DNA of 64,000 nt from Selaginella moellendorffii (lineage: Eukaryota; Streptophyta; Lycopodiopsida; Selaginellales; Selaginellaceae), in the NCBI RefSeq assembly GCF_000143415.4, contig NW_003314307.1, positions 444,859-508,858 on the forward strand. Reading direction: 5' to 3'. Shown here piece by piece: positions 53,631 to 64,000 of this stretch (position 1 is the first letter of the stretch; each line of letters opens with the position of its first letter). The position numbers and the translations under genes are program-made. The notes under the pieces were generated by a model. That model was not told the DNA's origin and searched no databases. It saw nothing but the letters and a program-made list of their open reading frames with translations.

Positions 53631-55071
53631 TGTAAGACGCAAATCCCTGAGCCCCAAAGTGGAGCTAAAAAGGTGCTCTATGTTAGTGGTCAAAGTGGAA
53701 GTTCAACAAGCATAATATGTTTGGACTAAAGGCTCTGACTTGGAAAATCGAGAATGGGAATGGAACTCCAAACAAAATACTCAAGGAATGAGTACAAAGC
53801 AATTAGTGAATGAGTATCTAAAAAGGGATACAAAAAGGACTGACATATGGCAAGTGTTGTGACACATAGAAGTGTTATGAACCTGTCCAAAAAGGAGTTC
53901 GAGAAGGAGTCCAAAACAAAGTTTGAGATGGAGTCCGAGAAGGAATTTAAGATAGAGTCTGAGATGGAGTCTGAGAAGGAATCCGAGATGGAATCTGAGA
54001 TGGAGTCCGAGATGGAGTCTAATATGGACCCAAGATGGAGTCTAAGATGGAGTCCGATATGAACCCAGGATGGACTCGAGATGGAGTCCGAGATTGAGTC
54101 TAATATGGATCCAAGATGGACCCAAGATGGAGTTAAAGATGGACCTAAGATGGAGTTTGAGATAAACCCGACATGGAGTTTGAGATGGACCCAAGATGGA
54201 GTCCAAGATTAATTTGAGATGGAGTCTGAGGTTGAGTCCAAGATGGACCTAAGATAGAGTCCAAGATCGAGGACGAGAAAGAGATCGGGACTAAGATCGA
54301 GACTAAGACTAAAGCCGAGACTAAGAGTGATACCGAGGCCAAGATCAAGACTGAGATCGAGACCGAGGGCGAGACCAAGACCGAGACCAAGACCAAGATT
54401 GAGATTGAGTCCAAGATCGAGACCTAATCTGAAACCGAGTACAAGTCCGAGACCGAGTCTGAGTCTGAGTCCGAGGCCAAGTCTAAGTTTGAGGGTGAAA
54501 GCCTTCTCCCAAACCTTAGGGGGTTTGGTGAGCTCTAAAAGTATAATAGGGGAAAGACTCCGATGGTGCCAATTTGGCTAGGAAAGGCCAGTGTGACCAA
54601 GGAAGGCTATACCCACGTATTGAGTGATGATATAACCACTAAAGAGTCCAAGGCTAGAATGAATATAGATAGATAAATGAGGTATCTTAGTGAAGTGTTC
54701 AAGAGCCAACTTTAACTCCCTCGGGAGATAGAATGGTCGATGCTTCTAGTCCAAGTGTGGGTGGCACTACCTACTTGGATACTTAATGTGGCTTATTGGG
54801 ACCTCACTCTAGCCACATAGCTAGGGCACCCAAAGGCAGAAGGTGAAGAGAGTACTAACTAGGCTCGTGTAAGGCCATGGTGTTTCGAAATGTCATCCCA
54901 AGGTCCTAGTGTGGAAAGGAAGAGGAGGAGTCCTCTTGTGTAGAGACCAAAGATACGGTCATGTGATGAGGAAGTTCTAAAGGTCAATAGGACTTAGTGG
55001 TTAGTCTTTCAAACCTAGACCCAGTGGCGGTGTTGGCAAGCACTGCCAGGGACAAAGAGGGACTTGGCAGG
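53631..55071 (+). repeat. LTR-like terminal repeat C with array
   Basis: Starts TGTAAGACGCAAATCCCTGAGCCCC and shows the opening block, a purine-rich array at about 53905-54490 (12-mers turning into 6-mers), the GTGAAAGCC block, AATTTGGC and GTGGGTGGCACTACCTACTTGG at 54756. It is cut off at about 55071 within GGGACTTGGCAG, against the longer tail of copy A. It abuts the minus-strand integrase remnant directly. Confidence 0.68.
53905..54490 (+). repeat. Purine-rich 12-mer/6-mer array in LTR C
   Basis: Units GAGATGGAGTCC and AAGATGGACCC give way to GAGACCAAGACC and end GAGTCCGAGGCC. It is the same unit family as in LTR A, with different length and order. Confidence 0.85.
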
Positions 55072-55494
55072 TGTAATACAATCTATTTTTCTTCCCTTAA
55101 TCCAACTGGAAAAGGGGCAATTACTTGATAAGAAAGCTTTTAGTGGTTATTTTATCCCTATTTATCCCCCAAGGTTCCAAAGATCCATAGTGATAGTATA
55201 TTCAAATTTCATCTCATGATCACATACACTACACTCCCCCCCTTCCCCCCCCCCCCCTTCCCCTTTCAGAGATCTTAATATCCTCATTAACTATTGACTA
55301 ACAACCTCTATTAAGCCAAGGGGAACCAACACTTCCATTTCCACACTATATCTACTAATCCTTCCATTGTGTAGACTAATTATTCCATGTGAGGCAAGTC
55401 ATCCACTTATACCGCAGTCCTATGGTGGATACATTTATCTATAGATACTCCACAAGAGGAAGGACGTACACATGGATGCTCAATACATACCTGG
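55072..55494. other. Short unassigned segment with poly-C/T run
   Basis: Lies between two LTR-like repeats of opposite orientation. A run of about 30 pyrimidines, mostly C, sits near 55225-55262. No coding sequence is seen. Confidence 0.5.
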
Positions 55495-56041
55495 GGACGA
55501 TCGCTTTGGGCTTTCACCCAACAGCCTATATTAGTATTCGGACTCGGACTTAGACTTGGTCTTGGTCCCGGATTTGGACTCAGACTCGGTCTCGGTCTCG
55601 GTCTCGGTTCTATTTCGAACTCCATCTCAGACTCCATCTTCTTAGACTCCATCTCGGGTCCATCTCAGACTCCATCTCGGGTCCATCTCGGACTCCATCT
55701 CGAACTCTATCTCGGGTCCATCTCGGACTCCATCTCAGACTCCATCTTGGGTCCATCTCAGACTCCATCTCGGACTCCATCTCAAGTCCATCTTGGACTC
55801 CATCTCAGGTCCATCTTAGACTCTTCCACGTGTCATGTGTTGGTCCTCTCGTGTCCCTTTTTTAGAGACTCACTTATTGATCACTTCATGTTTGTTCCTC
55901 AAGCCCGTCGTTGGGAGTTCCACTCCCGCTCTCAACCTTTCAAGTCGGAGCTTTTAGTCCAAACGTGTTACTTTCATTTAGCTTTCACTTCGGCCACTAC
56001 CACGTGGCACCCTTTTGGGGCTTAGGGATTTGTGTCTCACA
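55495..56041 (-). repeat. LTR-like terminal repeat E with array
   Basis: The minus strand starts TGTGAGACACAAATCCCTAAG at 56041 after the purine tract GGATGAGGTGAGGAGGATG. It passes the opening block and an array (about 55815 to 55540) and enters the GTGAAAGCCCAAAGCGATCG block at about 55520, where it is truncated. Confidence 0.7.
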
Positions 56042-56800
56042 TCCTCCTCACCTCATCCACAGTTTTTTGTTTGACTAGAGGCTCCACCTTCGAGACTTGT
56101 TTCCTTTCTGTAATGATAATTCCTTTGTGAGACACAAATCCCTAAGATGCTCTATTTCGTTAAAGTGGGATTTATTCAGTAAAATGGGACTAGGTACAAA
56201 TTTTCAAGTATTTGAAAATGACGTGAAATTATATGTTTTTTGTCCAAGGGCTAGACATATTTGGGGCATGGTGACTAGCGCGGTGACTTTATGTCCAGAT
56301 TGAGTCCATCTAGTTGTATAATAAATCTCATTGTCAAGGTGAACAAGCCGAATCTGAAGCTAAAGAAGAGCGATGGCATGCACGCACACACTATTTGTTT
56401 GTTCATTGAGCGTGTGGTGAGCTTTCCAAGATGAACGTCATTCCTATTAGCCAGACATATAACTTAATGGTGAGAACATTTAGATATTATTCAATGTTAT
56501 CTTTTTCTAACGAATCTAATTGTGAAGGTGTAGCAAGAGGCATTGCTAGTCTGGAGAAGTCATTTAACTCATTTGACCCTTGAAATTTTCATGAAACTAA
56601 ATAACATTCATATTATTAAGGAATTTCTCTAGTACCTTTTTTTTACAACATAGAGGCTTGCATTTCTTTCAAAGGTGATTTAGTAAAAGGCCTAAGGGCA
56701 CATGCCATTCTATTTCTCAGACCGGTATTAAGATATACTAGTGCAAAGGGAAAAAGGTATTTGGTGATCAAGTAAATGGCATGAGGGCACACGCCATTAT
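56042..56800. other. LTR fragment and a stray exon-like copy
   Basis: At 56126-56146 another LTR start (TGTGAGACACAAATCCCTAAG) appears on the plus strand and stops abruptly. At about 56335-56385 the plus strand reads GGTGAACAAGCCGAATCTGAAG, which matches the minus strand at about 57270-57325. The rest carries no recognisable gene. GGGCACATGCCAT-type words recur at 56700-56800. Confidence 0.5.
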
Positions 56801-56804
56801 AAGC

Positions 56805-57164
56805 CTAAGCGCTAGTGGACACCTCCTTTTTGGTACTCTCAGCGGTACTATCATCCTTCTCCGGGTCAGTTGTTTTGCTTTGGATTGTTGTCTTTGACGT
56901 TACTGGGGCGTTCTCGATAGTTGTTAATGTTGCCGTTTGTTCAGAAAAATGATCACCTGGAGTATAGTACAGGGAGTTTGGAAGACTTATATATTCTACA
57001 TCTTCACCTATCTCCTTCTCCGTCTCCTTTTCTGCCTCACTTACAGATTTTGTGCTTGCCATGAGAACGCTCTTCACCCTAAAATATGGAGTTTGTTGTG
57101 TTATAAAAGGAAACCAACACACACGCTGCAAGGGAATGATGGTACATAAAGCACGTAAGCCCAC
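56805..57164 (-). CDS. Unknown acidic, Thr/Ser-rich ORF
   Basis: 119 codons: a hydrophobic lead, then MASTKSVSEAEKETEKEIGE (at residue 36, perhaps the real start), VEYISLPNSLYYTPGDHFSE and a low-complexity tail (SKTTIQSKTTDPEKDDSTAE). No family recognised. It follows the ORF at 57436-57921 on the same strand and may be part of one broken gene or transposon. Low confidence that it is expressed. Confidence 0.35.
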   Translation of the reverse strand: MGLRALCTIIPLQRVCWFPFITQQTPYFRVKSVLMASTKSVSEAEKETEKEIGEDVEYISLPNSLYYTPGDHFSEQTATLTTIENAPVTSKTTIQSKTTDPEKDDSTAESTKKEVSTSA

Positions 57165-57299
57165 AATATGGGTTTATGTGCCATTAATATGGGCCACACG
57201 CCATATTATTAGATTTATGCATGTGTGATTGGTAAATGCATATATCACATCATCTTAGGCCACATGCCATCACGCCTCCTCTGATTCAGATTCGGATTG

Positions 57300-57921
57300 T
57301 TCACCTTGAAATAAAATACATTAGAAACTTAGTAAAGGAATATTAATGAATCTCACCTTGAACCCGGGTTATGAATGCTCTTGTTGCATCTCTTGCATGG
57401 TCTGGCAAGGTGATGGTGGCACTCTGCTTCCGCATCTAACCATGCACAACATTATCCACCGATATGCTCATGTTGGGATCCCTTGGATTCAGCACCCATC
57501 TCTTTTCTAGGCAATCCTTCGTATATCCGGAACTTGGCTTTAACCACTCCACAGTTACATTGAAGGAGTTAGTTTCCGCGTCCTCCTCTGCATCAGTGAT
57601 GCAGCGCCCCACCCATATCATTTGTTTTTTATTACTGGGTCTGACAAGCACGACCATTCCTTTGCAGACCTGTACTGGATTGAATGCTGAATCCGGCTTC
57701 TTGTTCCTCGGCCCACAATAGTGATCCTCAACATCGTTATCTGTCACTACATTTCCAGAGGACATTGTTCCGCTACTATCTGGTGCTCTGGGTTTTGGCC
57801 AAAAGGACTCTTCCAATTCTTCATATACAACCGGCCCATTTTGGATAGCAGATATAATCTTCTCCCAGTATTCGAGCAAAGGCTTGCACCTCTGAAAATA
57901 GGATTCTCCACCAAACACCAA
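57300..57921 (-). pseudogene. Unknown gene fragment with in-frame stop
   Basis: 161 codons to 57436: YFQRCKPLLEYWEKIISAIQ, VYEELEESFWPKPRAPDSS, VCKGMVVLVRPSNKKQMIWV, then NVTVEWLKPSSGYTKDCLEK and a closing SISVDNVVHG. The frame then meets one TAG and goes on MRKQSATITLPDHARDATRA up to a donor-like CAAG/GTGAG near 57350 and an acidic exon GEQSESESEEA after an acceptor near 57308. This suggests a gene with one nonsense mutation. The small beta-rich section (VVLVRP...VGR...VEWLKP) resembles chromatin-reader-like modules, but I cannot assign it. Possibly transposon-derived. Confidence 0.45.
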
Positions 57922-58500
57922 CCCCCTCTGTAGCGCACGTGGTTTTGACCCTTTATCCTATGTTGATTTACTATAGGACAACACCACGAAGCGGAACCTA
58001 AACCCTCTTTGTGCCACGTGTCACATGCCATGTGTCACATGCCACGTGTCCATGCCACGTGTCCATAAGAACCCGAGGTTCAGGGCCTTGGGCCACTGAA
58101 CAAAGGAATGGTGCCAAACTCCCAAGCATGGAGCCAAGGAGTGACGGAACCGAACCACGGAGCAACTCCCAAGCATAAAGCCTAAGGAGCGAAGGGACAG
58201 GAGCCCGGAGCGACTTGGAACAGTCCTGGAGTGACCAGCATCCCAATGCCAGGACCAGCATGCAAAACGGAGCCAAACGGAGTCTAGCGCTATTTCGGCA
58301 TACCGGTGGCCTAACGTGAGGATATGGGTACTCCACCAACTAGCATGGAATGGAACTTGGGCTTAGACCCAAGCCGGACGCAGAACAAGGACAGGCACGC
58401 AAGCGGGAGCTAGACTATGCCTCAGGTTGGTCGGCCATGCCCGACCTACCCACTATCCCTACTATACATTTGGAACCCCCCATAGCCCCCCCCCCCTTGA
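57922..58500. other. Tandem CACGTG block and degenerate repeats
   Basis: 58012-58062 holds three GCCACGTGTC and two related GCCATGTGTC/GTCACATGCC words in tandem. 58100-58260 has loosely repeated GGAGCCAAGGAGTGACGG / GGAGCAACTCCCAAGCA phrases. No coding frame is convincing. Confidence 0.6.
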
Positions 58501-58560
58501 GGAACACACACTTTGGGCTTTCACCCCAAGCCTCCCTTAGTATCAAGAGTTAGTCTCTGG
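58475..58560 (-). repeat. Fragment of the LTR family
   Basis: After a run of C, the plus strand reads CTTTGGGCTTTCACCCCAAG at about 58511, the reverse complement of the conserved GTGAAAGCCCAAAG block of the LTR family. Only this piece is present. Confidence 0.6.
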
Positions 58561-61500
58561 GACAAGCTCGAAACTTACTAAATATGGAATGTCCTTAGAT
58601 TGCGAATTTGGACATGGGACGAACACCATTGTGTTCAGGACGAACTCTACATTCCGTAGATATACCAAATGAGCAAATCTGGACACTTTCCATAAATAAC
58701 ATTTAGGACCGAAATGAGACTAACACAAAGGGCATGATAGCAAGGGTGTTTGGCAGACACGGTAAGCTATCATGTAGCGATATTGAGGGACTAATCTCAA
58801 TACGCGAGGGTTCTTGTCACTAGCAAGTGCAAGACAAAACGAGACGGGAACTCCTTATCGGGCTAAGTATGCTTAGCTAATAACACGTAGGAATTCCGTC
58901 CTTATACTCGTCCGGTCTAAGTACACTCGAAATGCCCAGTTAACTCCACTAGCACAAGAGGGACTGATAAAGGGTCCAGCAATACCGACCTCCTGCCATC
59001 GTGGCAGTAAGGTAAGAGTGTCTGTAAGGACTAGCCGACAGGTAACTTTCGATACCCGAAGTCACATTCGCGATACTCTCCCCCCCTAGGGAAGATCGAC
59101 GTCCTCGTCGATGCATACTCGAGTCTAGAATACCGCCAAGGAAACAACTCCAGAAAAAGTTCACGATACTCACACTATGTGAGAAATGCACCAACTTAAA
59201 TGAGTTAGGAGGCAACCTCTTTGTCTAACGCGGATGCGCTACCAGCTCAGACACCTTCCGGCCGTCGCCGACAAGGAAATGACCAACGGAGTCAGCCACC
59301 CTTGCTGCTCTGGGAGTCACCCAGCTTACAAAAGTGTGATACGCCCTGCCCGCAGGGACATAGAGAGAGAAGCCAAAGGCCCCAACCCTCCTGAGCAAAG
59401 AAACCAAACCCGTCGGGAAGGTTTAGATAGACTACTGTAAACAGGCAGTTAGAGTTGTTTACACGATCATGCCCTTTCAACGGAATAAGGAACATCGACA
59501 GAGAGGCGGGTGATGTGACCAGTCGACAGTAGCTACCCCATGACTAGAGATTTCAACATGCACACGAAGTGCTGAAGCCAGTCTGCCTATACTGGCCCAA
59601 ACTCAAATATCAAGAGATGGATAACATCAAAGTCAGAGACAATGATATCTTAGAGACTTAATTACCAATGATTAAATCTTAGAGTAGAACACAAAAGTAT
59701 TCTAAGCAAGTTATCATCCGATAAACTAGTAGTATAGTATAGAAACCACCAAGATCATAATGTTTGGAAAACATAGGATTGACCATCCAACAAAATTCAA
59801 TAGCAAGTATATCATCAAGGAAACGGAATGATGAAACTTAACTACTGAAAATGGTAGATAGTATGCCGAACAACTTACCAAAGATAACTCAAAGAACACA
59901 AAGTATCATCGACTGGCAAGCAAATGCTCGCGAATGTATCACCTAAAGGAAATAACATCCCAATCTATCAGAACTAACTCGAGCAATAATCAACAGAACA
60001 GAATGAATGTGGCAAGACCAACAAACACTCGTTTATGCCAACTATCACATTAGCTAATCTGAATAGACCCCAGCCAATAACACCAAGGAACTCAAGTTGC
60101 CTAAGCAAGAGTCAGCCACATCCTACTGACGTCTCAAACCCAAGAGACCAATCCAGAGCAAACCACAAAGAACATGTGGTATTGCAAAAAGCCAAAAGCT
60201 ATCAAAGAGAACAACTAACCATCATGAAAGATCATCAATCATCCTATCAAGAAAGAGATGCATAATCATCGTTGAAGAAAGAATCTACCATCCCGAAGAA
60301 TAGCAACTCAGTCTATATCAACAATAATCAAGCAAAACTCTTTAACAAGGATAATCAACTATCCTAGATGATAATCAATCATCATCAATGATTGTCAAAT
60401 GCAAAAGCCAACTTCAATATTAAAGCTAATGAGCCAAAATGCCTTCCCCAACAACTTCTAACAAATAGACCACAAGTACTAAAACTCAAGGAACCAAAAG
60501 CTCGAAGAAGCCTATAGCCAAGTCTTGCCTAACATGATCACAAGTCTTGCATTGAACTAACTTCAATGCTAAAGAAGAAATCATGGTGTAACCCACAATA
60601 TCCACCCCAACACATCCATAAGCTAAATTTCATAATACCAAAGCTAATGAAGAGCATATCTGCATCAATCCAAAAGCTAAGCATAACGAAGCTATGCTCA
60701 ACAAGTGATCACCAAACGATCCTCCATGAATCCATCTATAGCAAGACGTAACTCACTTCATAACAAGCACAAGAAAAATCATCAATGATTGATATATTCC
60801 AATTCAAATCCAAGAAGGATTTAAACATTCCAATATCGATCACTAACTCTTCCACTTGTAGAGTTAGCATAGTTCATGACTGAATCACTTTTCAAAGAGA
60901 AGCTAGAGCTCAACCCCTACTAAATAATCTCGTCTAGAACACAACTAACTCAAACTTGCCACTCAGTTCATTTGAACGTCAACATAGTTGCTAACTAGCA
61001 AATGCACGAATGCTAATAATACAAAGCTATAGCCAAATCATCAACACTATCTTCATCGAGAGCAATGAAACTCAATATCAATCCTAAGGATAGATATATC
61101 ATCTCACCTGAATCTCAACATCAATAATATTAATGACAAGGCATCACCTCAATGCCATCAACATCAGAACAAAGCTAAAAGAAAGCAAGAGTGAATCACC
61201 ACTCAAAACTCTCTAGCAACCAAGCTAACCAAAGTCAAAGATACTTTAGTATCCGAGACTAGTTCTTCAACATTACTCAGGTACAGATAACACTTCCTCA
61301 AGGAGTGCATCACCACGTCCAAGACTCAATGAAATCCAACACTATGAACTAAATGCAACCAAATGATATCAACAGAGGTAGAGTCGACATGCCAACATGG
61401 AAAACCCATGTAAGTCAAATGACACGATCCTCCGCAACACCATCTGGTAAAGTAAACCCATCACTGCTAAATCATCATCGAGTGAAGCAAGTGTTAACTG

Positions 61501-64000
61501 TCCTTGACAAAGTCTACAAGCGATCACTAGTCGCAAAGCAACTAACCATCGCTTTTTCAACTTGCCTTCACAAGACTCAAACACTAAACTCATGCCATTG
61601 AGTTACACACTTGTCCAACATGAACGTAATACCCCAGGTACAAGATAAAGGTTCATGGATAAGCACGAACTAAAATGACCACTCGAATCCAACTCAACCG
61701 CGATAAGCTCACCAATGCATTTAGCCAATAGCTCTGAGCATGCCTTGAAGAGGCTAGCTATGCATGATCAACACTCAGCTGAAACTAAAATGAAGACCAT
61801 GACATGGACTCATATCGGTACACAACCTCCACTTGGACAAAGCTATAGTATGGGTACCAACATCTTAACTACAAATAACTAAGTTGGACATCACCATCCT
61901 TAGCCAAGGCGCAAGGCTACCAAGACCAAGTCAAAATCAGTGAGAGCTCACTACTCTCATAGAGTCTAACGAAATGCAGGGTGCAACCTGCCACCAAGCA
62001 TAACGCTACAAAAGAAAGGCTCAAGGGTCACCTTTCTCAGAAAAGTGCAACGGCCACTTTTCTACACCAACTCCAGACTCTATCCAACTCAATTGCTTTA
62101 GCCCCAAAAGTTAGCATCCCTCTCGGGCTACATCATACAAACTACCTACTAAGATCTAAGCTAACCGAAGTCAACTCCAACCCCTTCACTAATTTGCATT
62201 GGCTTACGAAAACGGAAAGGTTTTCGGACAAAGTGATCAACAAATCAGCCATTGGAAAAGTCTAAGAAAATTTGTGGAAAATTTTCCATCCTAGAGAAAG
62301 AATGACTCTCAGTCCAGGAATGCAAACTTTCAAGACTCAACCAACTTCCTCCTACTTAACAACTTTCACATAGGCTCACCTTAACACAAATTCTCATGAC
62401 CCATAGTATGCTTAAGCCTCGAACATCTTTTTGCCCATTCTTTCAACATCCAACACCGACGTCCGTAGAATGCAAAATGAACATCTAAAGCTTGATCATG
62501 GAGACCATATCTTCGAATATTCACATTGCACTAACACTCTTCTTCGATTACCTTCAAGATCCAATGTGAAGCCAAAACACTAACAAGAAAAATGACATGG
62601 AAAATCAAGCTCTAAGGAAAATTCCTCATCACTCGAATCAACAATGCCACTTCCACTAACACAAGTGCTAGCGCTATCAATGCCTTAACTAAACACATTT
62701 TCCATCCAACAATCTACTCCAAGTGCTAACGGATCAATTAATGAGCTATAGCAAATGCTACAACTCTTTTCCAACACCTTATGGGCCAACTCTCAAAGAA
62801 ACAAAGAACCAACTTAAGCTTAGCATAATGAACCACCATCGAGAATCTAGTCAAAGCTACTACAATGCTACTTTGTGCAAGTAGACTAGCTTCACTATCA
62901 ACCACTTTGGTTGATTATCATTTACCCAAGCAACTTCGTAAACACATTGCTCATTATCACATGGATATAATATAGAAATCACAATGACTTGATTATCAAT
63001 TGAGCAACACCACGAGCAATGCCAATGCCATTACTTCAAAGGTTTATGTGAGTATCAAGTGCCAACTCAATTTGACAAAATGCAACATAAATGCCACACT
63101 CCACCAATAGAGATTTACAACACTCAACACCACTAACTTTTGTTCACAACATGGACAAGCTCATGCCACTCTCTTTCCGACTAAACTCAAAACTAGTCCA
63201 ACACCAAGCTATTCAAAGAGCAATAGCAAGGTTCCCGGGAAAAGAATTGAACATTGTAACTAAAGTCTTCCAATAGCGAGTCTAGACAAAATGGTATAGT
63301 GCTTCACCACTATCCATCCCATGACTCACCACTTGTAAGACCATCCTCTCCAACATGCATCAAGATAGGGACTCTTGATTGCATAATGTGAACACGAGCA
63401 ATGAGTCACACCTCGTTGCAAATCATCCGTCCAAGAAGAGAAAATGATTTACGTGTTTGACCCTTCGTCCCCGATGACTCTCTTTTCGGTCTTATCTTTT
63501 GACCAAACCTCAAGCTTACTTTTGCACTGCCTTCAGTTCAATCCAAGAAAAGTTTATGAGAGAGCACGGCAGTGACTACTTGAACCAATAGACTAATCCC
63601 TATAGTCTTGATTGATCCACTTATAATCATGCCTAGGAAGGATCCACTAGTGCCGTGCTAAACAGCTATGGACCAGCCTATTTGCCACTCATAGCAAACC
63701 CAGGGAAAGTTTACTTTCACCCATGGTACAAGGAACAACTCTTGGAACCACCGATAGGCTAACATTAATCTTGCCAACTCAAAGTGTAACCTCGAGTTGC
63801 TAATGTGCCTCACACACGAGCCCAAGCGTAAACTCGTGCTAACGGAGCATCTCAAATCCATCCTATGAGCCCAAGCACAAGCTCACATCATAAGGTACAA
63901 AAGGTAACCAAATCCATACCCAAGGAACGATTGCGAAGCCTTTGCACCCAAACGTGTACCCACTCGGATCATCGTTTTCATCTCTGCGTATGCAACGAGA
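58561..64000. other. A/C-rich strand-asymmetric DNA without genes
   Basis: About 5.4 kb. 58561-59480 is mixed. From about 59600 to 63700 the plus strand is rich in A and C and poor in G, full of words such as AAAGCTAA, CAACTCAA, ATCATCAA and CCAAGCAA, with stops in all frames. Local phrases recur without a fixed period. I see no reading frame longer than about 95 codons, no RT or integrase motif and no RNA gene. It could be the non-coding body of a large LTR element or an old satellite-like region. The right end runs out of the window. Confidence 0.5.

Noticed and set aside
53847-54581. ORFs in the array of LTR C
   Set aside because: Same artefact of purine-rich repeat units as in LTR A.
55225-55262. 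Poly-C run as a functional element
   Set aside because: A homopolymer-like tract next to repeat junctions is likely slippage or sequencing noise. Nothing else supports a role.
59225-59262. tRNA-like text on the minus strand (GAGCTGGTAGCGCATCCGCG)
   Set aside because: It resembles a tRNA D-arm / A box, but no matching acceptor stem, anticodon stem or clear B box can be folded around it.

Overview
The window looks like nuclear DNA of a land plant with a compact genome. The lycophyte Selaginella is my best guess: introns of about 40-80 bp, genes packed 30-150 bp apart, a long intronless PPR gene, plant-type families throughout, and gene islands between dense LTR-retrotransposon blocks. The organism is inferred from style, not from a database search. 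One assembly gap of 100 N lies at 49080-49179.

Layout. (1) 464-5240: a nearly intact Ty1/copia element on the minus strand, with 140-bp LTRs, a 5-bp target duplication, a tRNA-iMet-type primer site and gag-protease-integrase and RT-RNaseH reading frames that sit in different frames. (2) About 5.6-15.3 kb: decayed Ty3/gypsy chromovirus copies, one on plus and one on minus, meeting near 10.35 kb. Their LTR-like ends of about 2 kb carry variable purine-rich hexamer/dodecamer arrays. A 601-bp TRIM-like miniature retroelement is nested in one of them. (3) 16-50.3 kb: the gene island. In order: PPR protein (-), tweety-like plant membrane protein (+), cytosolic alpha-glucan phosphorylase (+), potato inhibitor I-type protease inhibitor (+), translin (-), compact XRN-like exonuclease (-), GT77 glycosyltransferase of RAY1 type (-), tRNA-splicing endonuclease subunit SEN54 (+), cytochrome P450 (+), unknown organelle membrane protein (-), SEC20 SNARE (+), unknown protein (+), coiled-coil membrane protein (-), half-size ABCA transporter (+), plant synaptotagmin with SMP and two C2 domains (+), type-A response regulator (-), DNAJC17-like J/RRM protein (-), F-box protein (+, structure unclear). 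(4) 50.5-64 kb: more chromovirus debris (chromodomain, integrase, several LTR ends), an uncharacterised broken minus-strand gene at 56.8-57.9 kb, a CACGTG-rich tandem block at 58.0 kb and about 5 kb of strand-asymmetric A/C-rich DNA without recognisable genes.

Most genes are housekeeping and do not form a pathway. The clearest organisation is head-to-head pairing over very short spacers: RAY1-like/SEN54 (34 bp between start codons), unknown organelle protein/SEC20 (51 bp), coiled-coil protein/ABCA (145 bp). Each spacer carries an AACCCTAA telo-box, and the translin start has one too. I did not find a convincing new multi-gene system. The best leads are the telo-box bidirectional promoters, the compact intronless XRN-like gene, the nested TRIM and the array-bearing LTR family.
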